Shown: positions 11,130-20,103 of the stretch, piece after piece
Layout: every line of letters begins with the position of its first letter
Position numbering within the stretch: position 1 is the stretch's first letter
Source: Comamonas sp. SCN 67-35
Lineage (GTDB): Bacteria > Pseudomonadota > Gammaproteobacteria > Burkholderiales > Burkholderiaceae_C
Length of the DNA: 64,000 bases
Direction: 5' to 3'
Assembly (NCBI GenBank): GCA_001725255.1
Contig: MEFV01000003.1
Location: 62,001-126,000, forward strand
Program-made: the position numbers and the translations under genes
Notes under the pieces: generated by a model
What the model saw: the letters and a program-made list of their open reading frames with translations, nothing else
Database searches by the model: none
Told to the model about the DNA's origin: nothing

Positions 11130-12191
11130 TCATCTCCACCATCCGGTCAGCAGGCCATTGACCAGCGCGCCACCCACGATCAGCCAGCAGAACAGCACCA
11201 GGGCGAGCAGCAGCGGGCGCACACCGGCACGGCGGATCGCGCCCACGTGCGTGCTCAGGCCCAGCGCCGCCATCGCCATCGCCAGCAGCAGGTTGTCCAG
11301 CGCCACCAGCGTCGCCACCCACGATGAGGGCAGCCATTGCAGCGAATGGAACCCGGCCACCGCGATGAAGCCCAGCGCGAACCACGGCACCGTGATCTTG
11401 CGCGCGCCGCCCGCCTGGCCCCCTGCCGCACCGCCGCGCGCGAGGAACGCCGACAACAGCAGCAGGAAGGGCGCGAGCATCATCACGCGGATCATCTTGG
11501 CGATCACCGCATGGGCGGCCGCCGCCTCGCTCACCGCGCTGCCCGCGACCACCACCTGCGCCACCTCGTGCACCGTCGAGCCCACGTACAGCCCGTAGGC
11601 CGCATCGCTCAAGTGCCAGTTCTGCGCCAGGGCGTGCAACAGCGGGTAGCCGAACATCGCCAGCGTGCCGAACACCACCACCGTGGCCACCGCCACCGCC
11701 ACGTCCTCGCCCCTGGCCTTCACCACGGGCTCGGTCGCCAGCACCGCGGCCGCGCCGCAGATCGAGCTGCCCGCGCCGATCAGCAGCACGCTCCTGGCGT
11801 CCATGCCCCACCAGCGTCGGCCCACCAGCAGCGCCAGCATGAAAGTGCTCGCGAGCATCATCGCGTCCACCAGCGCACCGGACCAGCCGACGGCGCCAAT
11901 GTCCTGGAAGGTGATACGCATGCCGAACAGCACGATGCCCGCGCGCAGCAGGCGCTGCTTGGCAAAGTCCACGCCGGGCGCGCAAATCGGCTGCACGCGG
12001 GTGTAGCCGGTATTGCCTATCACCATGCCCAGCACAATGGCCAGCGTGAGCGCCGACAGGCCCAGCCCGGCCGCCCACGGCTGGGCCGCCAGCGCGGCCG
12101 AAGCCCCCGCGATCACGAAAACCAGCAGCAGGCCGGGCAGGCGGGTCCGCAGACCGGGATGGAACAGGGCTTGGGTGGCGGTGGTGTGCAT
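11130..12191 (-). CDS. YeiH/UPF0324 family putative sulfate-exporter-type membrane protein
   Basis: About 353 residues with roughly ten hydrophobic segments. The family hallmarks are GMVIGNTGYTRVQPICAPGVDFAKQRLLRAGIVLFGMRITFQDI, the GAGSSICGAAAVLAT loop and YVGSTVHEVAQVVVAG. These are typical of the YeiH group; family members are annotated as putative sulfate exporters, with limited experimental support. The ATG at 12191 is taken; a TTG at 12218 would add nine residues. It is divergent from a LysR regulator of the YeiE/CysB-like type, the usual partner. Confidence 0.85.
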   Translation of the reverse strand: MHTTATQALFHPGLRTRLPGLLLVFVIAGASAALAAQPWAAGLGLSALTLAIVLGMVIGNTGYTRVQPICAPGVDFAKQRLLRAGIVLFGMRITFQDIGAVGWSGALVDAMMLASTFMLALLVGRRWWGMDARSVLLIGAGSSICGAAAVLATEPVVKARGEDVAVAVATVVVFGTLAMFGYPLLHALAQNWHLSDAAYGLYVGSTVHEVAQVVVAGSAVSEAAAAHAVIAKMIRVMMLAPFLLLLSAFLARGGAAGGQAGGARKITVPWFALGFIAVAGFHSLQWLPSSWVATLVALDNLLLAMAMAALGLSTHVGAIRRAGVRPLLLALVLFCWLIVGGALVNGLLTGWWR

Positions 12192-12231
12192 GTGCGCATG
12201 GTGCGCATTCGCCAACAAGAAGTAAAATGGA

Positions 12232-12264
12232 TTATATTGATATAACCAATCAGAATTACTGATT
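12232..12264. promoter_or_regulatory. Two adjacent palindromes in the yeiH/lysR divergent region (probable LysR operators)
   Basis: TTATAT-TG-ATATAA at 12232-12245 is a perfect inverted repeat with a two-base spacer. AATCAG-AATTA-CTGATT at 12248-12264 is a second perfect inverted repeat of six-base arms. Together they fill the AT-rich stretch just before the LysR start at 12266. LysR-type regulators usually bind such dyads between themselves and a divergent target. Confidence 0.6.
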
Positions 12265-12265
12265 T

Positions 12266-13141
12266 ATGTTGCGCTTTTCCCTGCGCGAGCTGGAAGTGTT
12301 CTGCGCCATTGCGCGCCACGAGCATGTCGGGCGCGCCGCCGAGGAGGTGGCGCTGAGCCAGTCGGCGGCCAGCCAGGCGCTCGCCCAACTGGAAAGGGGT
12401 CTGGGCGAGTCCCTGTTCGACCGGCACGGGCGCTCGCTCACGCTCAACGAAAACGGCCGCCTCCTGCTGCCGCAGGCGCGCGCGCTGCTCGCCAGCGCCG
12501 AGGAGCTGCAGACGCTGCTGTCCGGCGGCGCCCTCTCGCTGCACCTGGGCGCGAGCACCACCATCGCCAACTACCTGCTGCCCACCGAACTGGCGCGCTT
12601 TCGCCAGGCCCACCCCGGTGCCCGCGTGCGCCTGAAAGTCGGCAACACCGCCGACGTCGTCGAAGCCGTCGCCACCATGGACGTGGATTTCGGCCTGATC
12701 GAAGGCGCCTGCCACCACCCCGACCTGCTGGTGCACAACTGGCGGCTCGACGAACTGGTGGTGATCGCCCCGCCCGGCCACCCCTTCGCCAGCCGCCGGC
12801 CCTCGCGCGCCGAACTGGCCGCCGCACCCTGGCTGCTGCGCGAAGCAGGCAGCGGCACGCGCGAAGAGGTCGAGCGCTCCCTGCTCGCGCGCATCGGCGA
12901 GCTGAACGTGGACATCGAACTGGGCGACTCCGAGGCCATCTGGCGTTCCGTCGCCGCCGGCCTGGGGCTGAGCTGCCTCTCGCGCAGCATCGTCACCGCG
13001 CCGCTAGCTTCCGGCCAGCTCGTGGAAGTCGCCACGGGCCTGGCGCCGCTGGAGCGCTGGCTGCGCGTGGTGCGGCACCGCTCCAAGCCCACGATGCGCG
13101 GCATGCAGGCCTTCCTCGCGGCCTGCTTCACCCCCACCTGA
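12266..13141 (+). CDS. LysR family transcriptional regulator (YeiE/CysB-like)
   Basis: 291 residues. The winged HTH (residues 1-60) has FCAIARHEHVGRAAEEVALSQSAASQALAQLERGLGESLFDR; the effector domain follows with LGASTTIANYLLP near residues 93-105 and LREAGSGTREEVE near 192. It is divergent from the YeiH-type exporter, the standard context, so autoregulation and control of the exporter are likely. The effector is unknown from sequence. The ATG at 12266 sits immediately after the second palindrome, implying a very short leader. Confidence 0.88.
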   Translation: MLRFSLRELEVFCAIARHEHVGRAAEEVALSQSAASQALAQLERGLGESLFDRHGRSLTLNENGRLLLPQARALLASAEELQTLLSGGALSLHLGASTTIANYLLPTELARFRQAHPGARVRLKVGNTADVVEAVATMDVDFGLIEGACHHPDLLVHNWRLDELVVIAPPGHPFASRRPSRAELAAAPWLLREAGSGTREEVERSLLARIGELNVDIELGDSEAIWRSVAAGLGLSCLSRSIVTAPLASGQLVEVATGLAPLERWLRVVRHRSKPTMRGMQAFLAACFTPT

Positions 13142-13283
13142 GGCGACACTGAACAAGCCCCCGCGGCCAGGTTCCAGCCCCGGGGAATCGACGACAAGAG
13201 GCCGACCTCAATGGTCAACCCCAAAGGCAACGCAAAATAATTCCCTCGCGCGCGCCGCAGCCCAGCGCTCGCGCAGGCGGCCA

Positions 13284-14366
13284 TCAGACCACCACCGGCT
13301 CCGGCTGCAGCCGGATGCCGAAGCGCTCGTACACGCTGGTCTCTATCGCATGGGCCAGCGTCATCACCTCGCCGCCGGTCACGCTCAGCTGCGGGTCGCT
13401 GCGGTCGCCCCGATTGACCAGCACCAGGGCCTGCTTTTCATAGACACCGGCACGGCCCACGGTCTTGCCGCGCCAGCCGCAGGCGTCGATCAGCCAGCCC
13501 GCGGCCAGCTTGATGCTGCCGTCGGGCATGGGGTAGTGCACGATTTTCGGTTCGCGCGCGATGATGTCGCGGCACTGCTCGGGCGTGACCGTAGGGTTCT
13601 TGAAGAAGCTGCCCGCGTTGCCCAGCACCGCCGGGTCGGGCAGCTTGGCGCTGCGGATGGCGCAGATCCAGTCGAAAATCTGCTGCGCATCGGGCTGGGC
13701 CACACCCGTTTCCTCGCACTTCCTTTGCAGGTCCAGATAGTCGATCACGGGCCGCCAGGCCTTGGGCAGCGCCAGGCACACCTGCGTGATGACGGCGCGC
13801 CCCGCCAGGCCCATGCCGCGCTGCCAGCCGGCGCCTTCCGGCGCCACCGGGGCGGCATGCTTGAAGACCGAATCACGGTAGCCGAACGCGCAGTGCGCGG
13901 CGTCCAGTTCAAAGACGTCGCCCGTGAGGCAATCGACGGCCGTGAGCGAATGAAAACGGTCCTGCAGCTCCACGCCGTAGGCGCCAATGTTCTGCACGGG
14001 CGCGGCGCCCACCGTGCCGGGGATCATGGCCAGATTTTCCAGCCCGGGCCAGCCCTGCTCGAGCGTCCACGCCACCAGTTCATGCCAGACCACGCCCGCG
14101 CCCGCCTGCACGATCCACGATGAGGGGGTTTCCCGCACCAACGCCATGCCCGGAATTTCCACCTTGAGCACGATGGGCTTCACGTCCGACGTGAGTACCG
14201 TGTTGCTGCCGCCGCCGAGAACGAAAAAAGGCTTGCGCGCCAGATCGAAACGCGTGGCGGCTTCACGCACATTGTCCTGGCTGCGCACGCGCACCAGACG
14301 TTTGGCGCGCGCGGCGATGCCGAAGCTGTTGGCGCTTTGCAACGAAACGTTTTTCTCGACTAACAT
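13284..14366 (-). CDS. murB: UDP-N-acetylenolpyruvoylglucosamine reductase
   Basis: FAD/NADPH enzyme that makes UDP-MurNAc for peptidoglycan. 360 residues starting [17 protein letters not shown], with the FAD-binding [15 protein letters not shown] and [26 protein letters not shown], the catalytic serine segment [10 protein letters not shown], and the type I C-terminus. The ATG at 14366 is chosen over an in-frame TTG ten codons upstream. It is divergent from yajQ. Confidence 0.94.
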   Translation of the reverse strand: MLVEKNVSLQSANSFGIAARAKRLVRVRSQDNVREAATRFDLARKPFFVLGGGSNTVLTSDVKPIVLKVEIPGMALVRETPSSWIVQAGAGVVWHELVAWTLEQGWPGLENLAMIPGTVGAAPVQNIGAYGVELQDRFHSLTAVDCLTGDVFELDAAHCAFGYRDSVFKHAAPVAPEGAGWQRGMGLAGRAVITQVCLALPKAWRPVIDYLDLQRKCEETGVAQPDAQQIFDWICAIRSAKLPDPAVLGNAGSFFKNPTVTPEQCRDIIAREPKIVHYPMPDGSIKLAAGWLIDACGWRGKTVGRAGVYEKQALVLVNRGDRSDPQLSVTGGEVMTLAHAIETSVYERFGIRLQPEPVVV

Positions 14367-14433
14367 CCCGGGAATTGTCGCACCGGCCCTGCGCAAGAAT
14401 GCCGCCGCAGCCGGCGCGAGTCAAAGGAGAGCC

Positions 14434-14919
14434 ATGTCATCGTTCGATACCGTTTGTGAAGCCGATTTCGTCGAAGTGAGGAACGCCGTGGACAACGCCG
14501 TCAAGGAGGTGGGCACGCGCTTCGATTTCAAGGGCACGTCGGCCGCCATCGAGCTCAAGGACAAGGAAATCACGCTCACGGGCGACGCGGATTTCCAGCT
14601 GCAGCAGTTGCAGGACATCCTGCGCGCCAAACTCGCCAAGCGCGGCGTGGATGTGCGCTTTCTGGACATCCAGAAGCCGCAGAAGGCCGGGGGCGACAAG
14701 CTCAAGCAGCTGATCCAGGTGAAGAACGGCATCGACGCCGAGCAGGGCAAGAAGATCCAGCGGCTCATCAAGGACAGCAAGATGAAGCTGCAGGCCGCCA
14801 TCCAGGACGGCAAGGTGCGCGTCTCGGGCGCCAAGCGCGACGATCTTCAGGCAGCCATGGCGCTGCTGCGCAAGGACGTGGCGGACCTGCCCCTGTCCTT
14901 CGACAACTTCCGCGATTGA
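14434..14919 (+). CDS. yajQ: YajQ family nucleotide-binding protein
   Basis: 161 residues covering the whole family: [22 protein letters not shown] at the start, the RFDFKGT strand, the [19 protein letters not shown] block and a C-terminus ending SFDNFRD. The family binds nucleotides, and in some bacteria cyclic di-GMP. A diguanylate cyclase and a degenerate HD-GYP protein are encoded nearby. AAAGGAGAG just before the ATG is a strong ribosome site. Confidence 0.93.
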   Translation: MSSFDTVCEADFVEVRNAVDNAVKEVGTRFDFKGTSAAIELKDKEITLTGDADFQLQQLQDILRAKLAKRGVDVRFLDIQKPQKAGGDKLKQLIQVKNGIDAEQGKKIQRLIKDSKMKLQAAIQDGKVRVSGAKRDDLQAAMALLRKDVADLPLSFDNFRD

Positions 14920-14926
14920 CGCCGCG

Positions 14927-15559
14927 ATGAAACCTGCCGTCGCCCTGTGCCTCGCCTTGCTGTGCGGTGCCCCCGCCATGGCGCAGAACGTGCAGCTCGC
15001 GGGCATCCTGGGCGGCAAGGCCTTGCTGGTGATGGGCGCGGGCGCGCCCCGGGCCGTGGCGGTGGGGCAATCGGTGGACGGCGTGCGCGTGCTGGCCGTG
15101 GGACGCGAGGAGGTTAGCATCGAAGCCGGTGGCGAGCGCCAGACGCTGCGCCTGGGCGACGGGCCGGTGAGCGTGGGCGCGCGCACCAGCGCCAGGGCCA
15201 GCCTGGTGCTCCATGCCAACGCGGGTGGGCATTTCGTGGACAGCGGCAGCATCAACGGCCGCCCGATGCAGTTCATCGTGGACACCGGCGCCACCGCCGT
15301 ATCCATCGGCCGCGCCGAAGCCGAACGCCTGGGCGTGAAGCTGCAGGACGGCAAGTCCGTGCGCATGCAGACCGCCAACGGCACGACGCAGGGCTGGCTG
15401 GTCAAGCTCGCGAGCGTGCGTATCGGCCCGCTGGAGCAGCACGATGTGCAGGCCATCGTCACGCAGGAACCCATGCCCTACGTGCTGCTGGGCAACAGCT
15501 TTCTGCAGCCCTACGAAATGACGCGCAAGGGCGGCGAGCTCACCCTGCAAAGCCGCTGA
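14927..15559 (+). CDS. Retropepsin-like aspartic protease, clan AA (TIGR02281-like)
   Basis: 210 residues: signal peptide (MKPAVALCLALLCGAPAMA), then a small beta-rich N-terminal part and a retropepsin-like domain from about residue 95 with the active-site motif FIVDTGATAVSI near 118-130 and the second hydrophobic-Gly turn YVLLGNSFL near 187. Single-domain forms act as dimers. It starts seven bases after yajQ and ends four bases before the next gene, so the three form one operon. A periplasmic location is inferred from the signal. Confidence 0.85.
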   Translation: MKPAVALCLALLCGAPAMAQNVQLAGILGGKALLVMGAGAPRAVAVGQSVDGVRVLAVGREEVSIEAGGERQTLRLGDGPVSVGARTSARASLVLHANAGGHFVDSGSINGRPMQFIVDTGATAVSIGRAEAERLGVKLQDGKSVRMQTANGTTQGWLVKLASVRIGPLEQHDVQAIVTQEPMPYVLLGNSFLQPYEMTRKGGELTLQSR

Positions 15560-15563
15560 GACC

Positions 15564-16568
15564 ATGGCCGCCCAACCCGCCGACGACGACTACGAAGACC
15601 TGCTCGCCCAGTGGCTCGACCTGGAGGCCGCGCTCTCGGCGCTGCTCACGCACCCGAGGCTGGTGCTCGAATTCACGGCCAAGACGCGCTTGTGCGACCA
15701 ATGGCTGCAGGACATCGTCGGGCACGACAACGACGCGGCGCTGTACCTGATGTTCCAGCTCGCGAGCACCTCCACCGTGGGTTACAGCGCCTCGCACGCG
15801 CTGGTATGCGCGACCCTGTGCCACATCCTCGCGCAGGAGCTGCAACTGCAGCGCCACGAGCGCGACAGCCTGGTGCGCGCCGCCATCACGATGAACATCA
15901 GCATGACGACGCTGCAAAACGAGCTGGCTCTGCAAAGCGAGCCCTTGAGCGCCGCTCAGAAGGACACCATCGGCGTGCACCCGCAAGACAGCGTCACGCT
16001 GCTGGAAGAGCTCGACATCCGCGACGACCTGTGGCTGGACGTGGTGGCCGCGCACCACAACGCGCCACCCCCGCACACCGCGCTTTCCAGCCTGCCGACG
16101 GAAACGCGCCTGGCGCACATCCTCTCCACGATAGACCGCTACGCGGCGATGATTTCGCCGCGCAAATCGCGCTCGGGACGCACCGCGAGCGATTCCGTGC
16201 GGGAAATCATCGGCCACACCGGACAGCAGGAGGATGACGTGGTGGTGGCGCTCATGCGCACCGTCGGGCTGTGCCCGCCCGGCACTTTCGTGCGCCTGAC
16301 CAATGGTGACACGGCCGTGGTGCTGCGCCGCAGCGAGCGCGTCAACTTTCCTCTGGTCGCCAGCGTCGCCCGCGCCGACGGCGAGCCGCTGGACGCGCCC
16401 ATGCTCTACCACACCGTGCGTGGCCAGCCGCAGGTGCAGGCCGCGCTGGCGCGCTCGGCCGTCACCACGCAAATCAACCACCACATGATGGTGCGCCTGG
16501 GGCTGTACGCCGCGCGCGTGACCAACCAGCTGCCGGTGCGCGATTTGGCCCCGCCGCCCATCGTCTGA
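15564..16568 (+). CDS. HD-GYP-like protein with a degenerate metal site
   Basis: 334 residues, last gene of the yajQ operon. The fold signs of an HD-GYP domain are present: the first His in YSASHALVCATL near residue 75, GVHPQDSVTLLEEL near 138, and AHHN near 165. The catalytic His-Asp pair is replaced (AAITMNIS where active enzymes have LLHDIG) and the GYP loop is missing. Hydrolysis of cyclic di-GMP is therefore unlikely, and a binding or regulatory role is more plausible. The C-terminal third is a small domain of unknown function. Confidence 0.8.
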   Translation: MAAQPADDDYEDLLAQWLDLEAALSALLTHPRLVLEFTAKTRLCDQWLQDIVGHDNDAALYLMFQLASTSTVGYSASHALVCATLCHILAQELQLQRHERDSLVRAAITMNISMTTLQNELALQSEPLSAAQKDTIGVHPQDSVTLLEELDIRDDLWLDVVAAHHNAPPPHTALSSLPTETRLAHILSTIDRYAAMISPRKSRSGRTASDSVREIIGHTGQQEDDVVVALMRTVGLCPPGTFVRLTNGDTAVVLRRSERVNFPLVASVARADGEPLDAPMLYHTVRGQPQVQAALARSAVTTQINHHMMVRLGLYAARVTNQLPVRDLAPPPIV

Positions 16569-16574
16569 GGGCCG

Positions 16575-17207
16575 TCAAGCCTTCTTGCCGGCGCCCAGCC
16601 TGGGCTCCTTGCCCTGCAGCAGGCGCTTGATGTTGGCCGCATGGCGCCAGGCGAGCAGCCCCGCCATGACCGTGATGGCCAGCGCGATGCCGGGATGCAT
16701 CTCCCAGACCACGCCCGCCGTCAGCACGTAGAAGAACGGCGCGAACGCCGCGGCAACGAGCGAAGCGAGCGACACCCAGCGAAAAAACGCGACGATGATG
16801 AGCCAGGTGGCCAGCGTCGCCAGCGCCAGCCAGCCGCTGATGCCCAGCAGCACGCCCAGTGCCGTGGCCACGCCCTTGCCGCCCTTGAAGCCGAAGAACA
16901 CCGGCCACAGGTGCCCGGCGAACGCCGCGAGCGCCACCAGCGCCACCGTGCCCTCGCCCAGGCCATGGCGCGCGCCGAACACACGCACCAGAAACACCGG
17001 CAGCCAGCCCTTGGCCGCATCGAGCAGCAGGGTGACCACCGCGGCCACCCTGGAGCCTGAGCGCAGCACGTTGGTCGCGCCCGGATTCTTGCTGCCATAG
17101 CTGCGCGGATCCGACAAGCCCATGACGCGGCTCACGATCACCGCGAACGACAGGGAACCGAGCAGATAGGCGGCGATGATGGCCAGGGCGGAATAGGCAA
17201 GGGACAC
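16575..17207 (-). CDS. plsY: Glycerol-3-phosphate acyltransferase PlsY
   Basis: Integral-membrane enzyme that transfers the acyl group from acyl-phosphate to glycerol-3-phosphate. About 210 residues with five hydrophobic segments and the family motifs LLGSLSFAVIVSR, YGSKNPGATNVLR and GHLWPVFFGFKGGKGVATALG. GTG at 17207 gives the usual short N-terminus (VSLAYSALAIIAAYLLGS); a TTG at 17240 would add 11 residues. Convergent with the HD-GYP-like gene, with only six bases between the stops. Confidence 0.92.
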   Translation of the reverse strand: MSLAYSALAIIAAYLLGSLSFAVIVSRVMGLSDPRSYGSKNPGATNVLRSGSRVAAVVTLLLDAAKGWLPVFLVRVFGARHGLGEGTVALVALAAFAGHLWPVFFGFKGGKGVATALGVLLGISGWLALATLATWLIIVAFFRWVSLASLVAAAFAPFFYVLTAGVVWEMHPGIALAITVMAGLLAWRHAANIKRLLQGKEPRLGAGKKA

Positions 17208-17279
17208 GAGACGGCTCTCTCGAAAGTAGGCGATGGGCAAGGGCGATCAAGCCGCTCGGAAGGCCGAACCGAAACGCGC

Positions 17280-18467
17280 TCACGATCGCGGTGGCGCATT
17301 TTGCCACCCGGCGCGCGCCCGCTCGATGCGATTGCGCCCTCCCTCCTTGCCGCGGTACAGCGCCATGTCGGCCTCGCGCAGGGCCGCGTCGAAGCCATGC
17401 ACGCCATCGAAGGCGAGCGAGACACCGAGCGTCACCGTGCAGCGCAACGGCTTAGGCGCGCCCGGCACCCTCACCGCCAGCTGCTCGACGGCCGAACGCA
17501 AGCGCTCGGCCAGGCGCATCGCGCCCGCTTCGTCCGCGTCCAGGCAGACGACGACGAACTCCTCGCCGCCCGTGCGGCTGGCCAGGTCGCCGCCACGCAG
17601 CGTCTGGCGCAGCACCTCGGCCACCTGACTCAGCACCGTGTCGCCCACCTGATGGCCGTGCGTGTCGTTGATGCGCTTGAAATGGTCGATGTCCAGCACC
17701 AGCAGACGCGCGGGTGCAGCCGTGCGCGAGCTGAAATGCCCCTGCAGCCCGGCCAGCAGGCCGCGCCGGTTCAGCAGTTGCGTGAGCGGATCGCGCCCGG
17801 CGGCGTCGCGCAGCGCATCGGTCAGGCGGCGCAGCACCAGCCAGATCATCGAGGGCGCGAGCACCGTCGCGAGGAACGACATGTAGATGTAGAACCCGAT
17901 CTGAAAGCGCTGCCCCATGTCCAGCGCCTGCAGCCCGTCGCGAACCACCAGCACGCCCTTGATGGCGTTGAGCACGCCCAGCCCGCCGATCAGCAGCGCG
18001 AACAGCGCCATTTCCACACGCAGGTCTTTCGCCAGCTCACGCATGGCGTGCGCCACGGCTGCGGTCATCGCCAGAAACACCAGCGCCGAGACGAACGACA
18101 GCATGGCGTAGCGCGCCACCGGCCCGGCCAGCCACTGCACCAGCGCCTGCGCCGCCGTATAGGCCAGCGCCCACGCGACCAGCGGCCTGAGCAAGGGCAC
18201 CGCGCGGCCGAAAAAGCGCAGACCGCCCACTACGTAGACCAGCGGCACCGACAGGGTCAGCGTGTGATTGAGCACGCTCGATGCATTCCAACCCGGCGGC
18301 CCGCCCAGCAGCTGCAGCACATAGGCCAGGCCCAGCATGGCATTGCCCGCGGCAAAGGCGTTCATGCCCAGCTTGTCGCCCTGCAGGCGCGCGCTGATGA
18401 GCCAGAACATGACGGCAAAGCACAGCAGGTGCACGCAGAGCATGCCGACGATGAGGGTGGCCATCAT
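17280..18467 (-). CDS. Membrane-bound diguanylate cyclase (GGDEF domain)
   Basis: 395 residues. Six or seven transmembrane helices occupy residues 1-210 and resemble a MASE-like sensor. The GGDEF domain follows (DPLTQLLNRRG near 225, DIDHFKRINDTHGHQVGD near 256, GGEEF near 300). The inhibitory I-site RxxD is present as RGGD five residues before GGEEF, so product feedback is expected. It makes cyclic di-GMP at the inner membrane. It stands alone between plsY and the ybaK gene. Two adjacent ATGs open the frame. Confidence 0.9.
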   Translation of the reverse strand: MMATLIVGMLCVHLLCFAVMFWLISARLQGDKLGMNAFAAGNAMLGLAYVLQLLGGPPGWNASSVLNHTLTLSVPLVYVVGGLRFFGRAVPLLRPLVAWALAYTAAQALVQWLAGPVARYAMLSFVSALVFLAMTAAVAHAMRELAKDLRVEMALFALLIGGLGVLNAIKGVLVVRDGLQALDMGQRFQIGFYIYMSFLATVLAPSMIWLVLRRLTDALRDAAGRDPLTQLLNRRGLLAGLQGHFSSRTAAPARLLVLDIDHFKRINDTHGHQVGDTVLSQVAEVLRQTLRGGDLASRTGGEEFVVVCLDADEAGAMRLAERLRSAVEQLAVRVPGAPKPLRCTVTLGVSLAFDGVHGFDAALREADMALYRGKEGGRNRIERARAGWQNAPPRS

Positions 18468-18495
18468 GGGTGGCGCCTAGGGCCTGTGACTGACC

Positions 18496-19005
18496 CTAAT
18501 GGGGTGCGTCACTGAGCGCGCAATGCACCGGCCGGGCGCCGAGCAGCTGCACGCACACCTGCGGATCGAGCTGCACCAGATAGCCGCGGCGCCCCCCGTT
18601 GATCGCGATGCGCGGCAGGGCGAGGATGCTCTCTTCGATGTACACCCGCATGGCCTTCCTCACGCCGAAGGGCGAGGTGCCGCCCACCAGGTAGCCGCTG
18701 TGGCGCTGCGCCACCTCGGGCTTGCACGGCTCGACGTGCTTGGCACCCATGGCGCGCGCCAGGTTCTTGGTGGAGACGCTGCAGTCGCCATGCATCAGCA
18801 CGATGAGCGGCTGCGCATCCTGGTCCTGCATCACCAGCGTCTTGACCACCGCATGCTCGTCGAGCCCGAGCTGGCGCGCCGCTTCGCCGGTGCCGCCGTG
18901 CTCCACGTAGTCGTAGGCGTGCTCGGTGAATGCCACGCCGTGCGCGCGCAGCATCTGCGTGGCGGGGGTTTCGCTCACATGGGGGGTCTTGTCTTTTCTG
19001 GCCAT
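18496..19005 (-). CDS. ybaK: Cys-tRNA(Pro) deacylase, YbaK/EbsC family
   Basis: 169 residues (MARKDKTPHVSETPATQ), a trans-editing enzyme that removes Cys from mischarged tRNA-Pro. The family blocks are KTLVMQDQDAQPLIVLMHGDCSVSTKNLA near residues 57-85 and SGYLVGGTSPFGVRKAMRVYIEESI near 103-127, including the conserved Lys and GTSPFG loop. ATG at 19005 is preferred; the longer open frame upstream runs through a dispersed repeat. Confidence 0.88.
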   Translation of the reverse strand: MARKDKTPHVSETPATQMLRAHGVAFTEHAYDYVEHGGTGEAARQLGLDEHAVVKTLVMQDQDAQPLIVLMHGDCSVSTKNLARAMGAKHVEPCKPEVAQRHSGYLVGGTSPFGVRKAMRVYIEESILALPRIAINGGRRGYLVQLDPQVCVQLLGARPVHCALSDAPH

Positions 19006-19009
19006 GATT

Positions 19010-19058
19010 CTGGTTTGATAGCTGCTCGCGCTTTCCACACAAGGGCTGGAGTCGGATT
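19010..19058. repeat. Short dispersed repeat, copy 4 (reverse orientation)
   Basis: Reads TTTGATAGCTGCTCGCGCTTTCC and then ACAAGGGCTGGAGTC, the reverse complement of the other copies. It lies immediately upstream of the ybaK start, in its leader. Confidence 0.7.
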
Positions 19059-19136
19059 TCATTCAGATTATCCGACATCGTCCCGCAGGCGGCCCGCAGT
19101 GGCGGCAAGCCCCGCTCTTGGGAATAATCGGGCGCC

Positions 19137-20066
19137 ATGCACCAGGAACGCCTGCCCGCCCGCCATGAGTCCGTGCCGATCCGCGGCATCGCCTACCACG
19201 TGCGCCTGTGGGGCGCTGCGCCCACCCGCCTGCCGCCGCTGGTGCTGCTGCACGGCTGGATGGACGTGGGCGCGTCGTGGCAGTTCATCATCGACGCCCT
19301 GGGCAAGCCCTTCATGCAGGGCCGCCTCGTCATCGCGCCCGACTGGCGCGGCTTCGGCCTGTCCATGCCCGAGGCGCCGACCGACTGCTACCACTTCCCG
19401 GACTACCTGGCAGACCTGGATCAGCTCATCGAGCACTACGCGGACGCGCAGCCCGTGGACCTCGTGGGCCACAGCATGGGCGGCAACGTGGCGATGATGT
19501 ACGCCGGCGCGCGGGCGGCGCGCGTTCGCCGCCTCGTCAACCTCGAAGGCTTCGGCCTGCCCGCCACGCGGCCCGCGCAGGCGCCCAACCGCTACGCGCA
19601 GTGGATGGACGAGGTTCGCCAGCTGCGGCGCGGCGAGATCGCGCTCAAGGACTACGACAGCGTGGAGGGCGTGGCGCAGCGCCTCGTGAAGACCAACCCG
19701 CGCCTGGCGCCCGACAAGGCCGCGTGGCTCGCGCGGCACTGGGCCCGGCAAGGCAGCGACGGGCGCTGGCGCATCCTGGGCGACGCCGCGCACAAGGTCA
19801 CCAGCGCACAGCTCTTTCGCGCGGACGAGGCCATCGCCCTCTACGCCTCCATCACCGCACCGGTGCTCAACGTCGAGGCCGAAGGCGACAGCCTGGGCCA
19901 GTGGTGGGGCGAGCGCTTCACGCGCGAGGAATACCATCAGCGCCTGTCGCACGTGCGTGATGTGCGCAGCACCACGGTGGCCGACTGCGGCCACATGCTG
20001 CACCATGACCAGCCCGAAAGGGTGGCGCGGCTGATCGAGAATTTCCTGAACAAGAAGACGCTCTGA
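19137..20066 (+). CDS. Alpha/beta hydrolase
   Basis: 309 residues with the alpha/beta-hydrolase core: VLLHGWMDVGASW (oxyanion-hole HGW) near residues 37-49, DWRGFGLS near 69, the nucleophile elbow VGHSMGGNVAMMYAG near 113 and a C-terminal His in DCGHMLHHDQPERVA near 285. The substrate cannot be read from sequence. It is 37 bases upstream of the FUSC gene on the same strand, so co-transcription is possible. Confidence 0.85.
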   Translation: MHQERLPARHESVPIRGIAYHVRLWGAAPTRLPPLVLLHGWMDVGASWQFIIDALGKPFMQGRLVIAPDWRGFGLSMPEAPTDCYHFPDYLADLDQLIEHYADAQPVDLVGHSMGGNVAMMYAGARAARVRRLVNLEGFGLPATRPAQAPNRYAQWMDEVRQLRRGEIALKDYDSVEGVAQRLVKTNPRLAPDKAAWLARHWARQGSDGRWRILGDAAHKVTSAQLFRADEAIALYASITAPVLNVEAEGDSLGQWWGERFTREEYHQRLSHVRDVRSTTVADCGHMLHHDQPERVARLIENFLNKKTL

Positions 20067-20103
20067 CCGCGGCGGCACCACGCAAGCCAGAGCATCCACA
20101 ACC

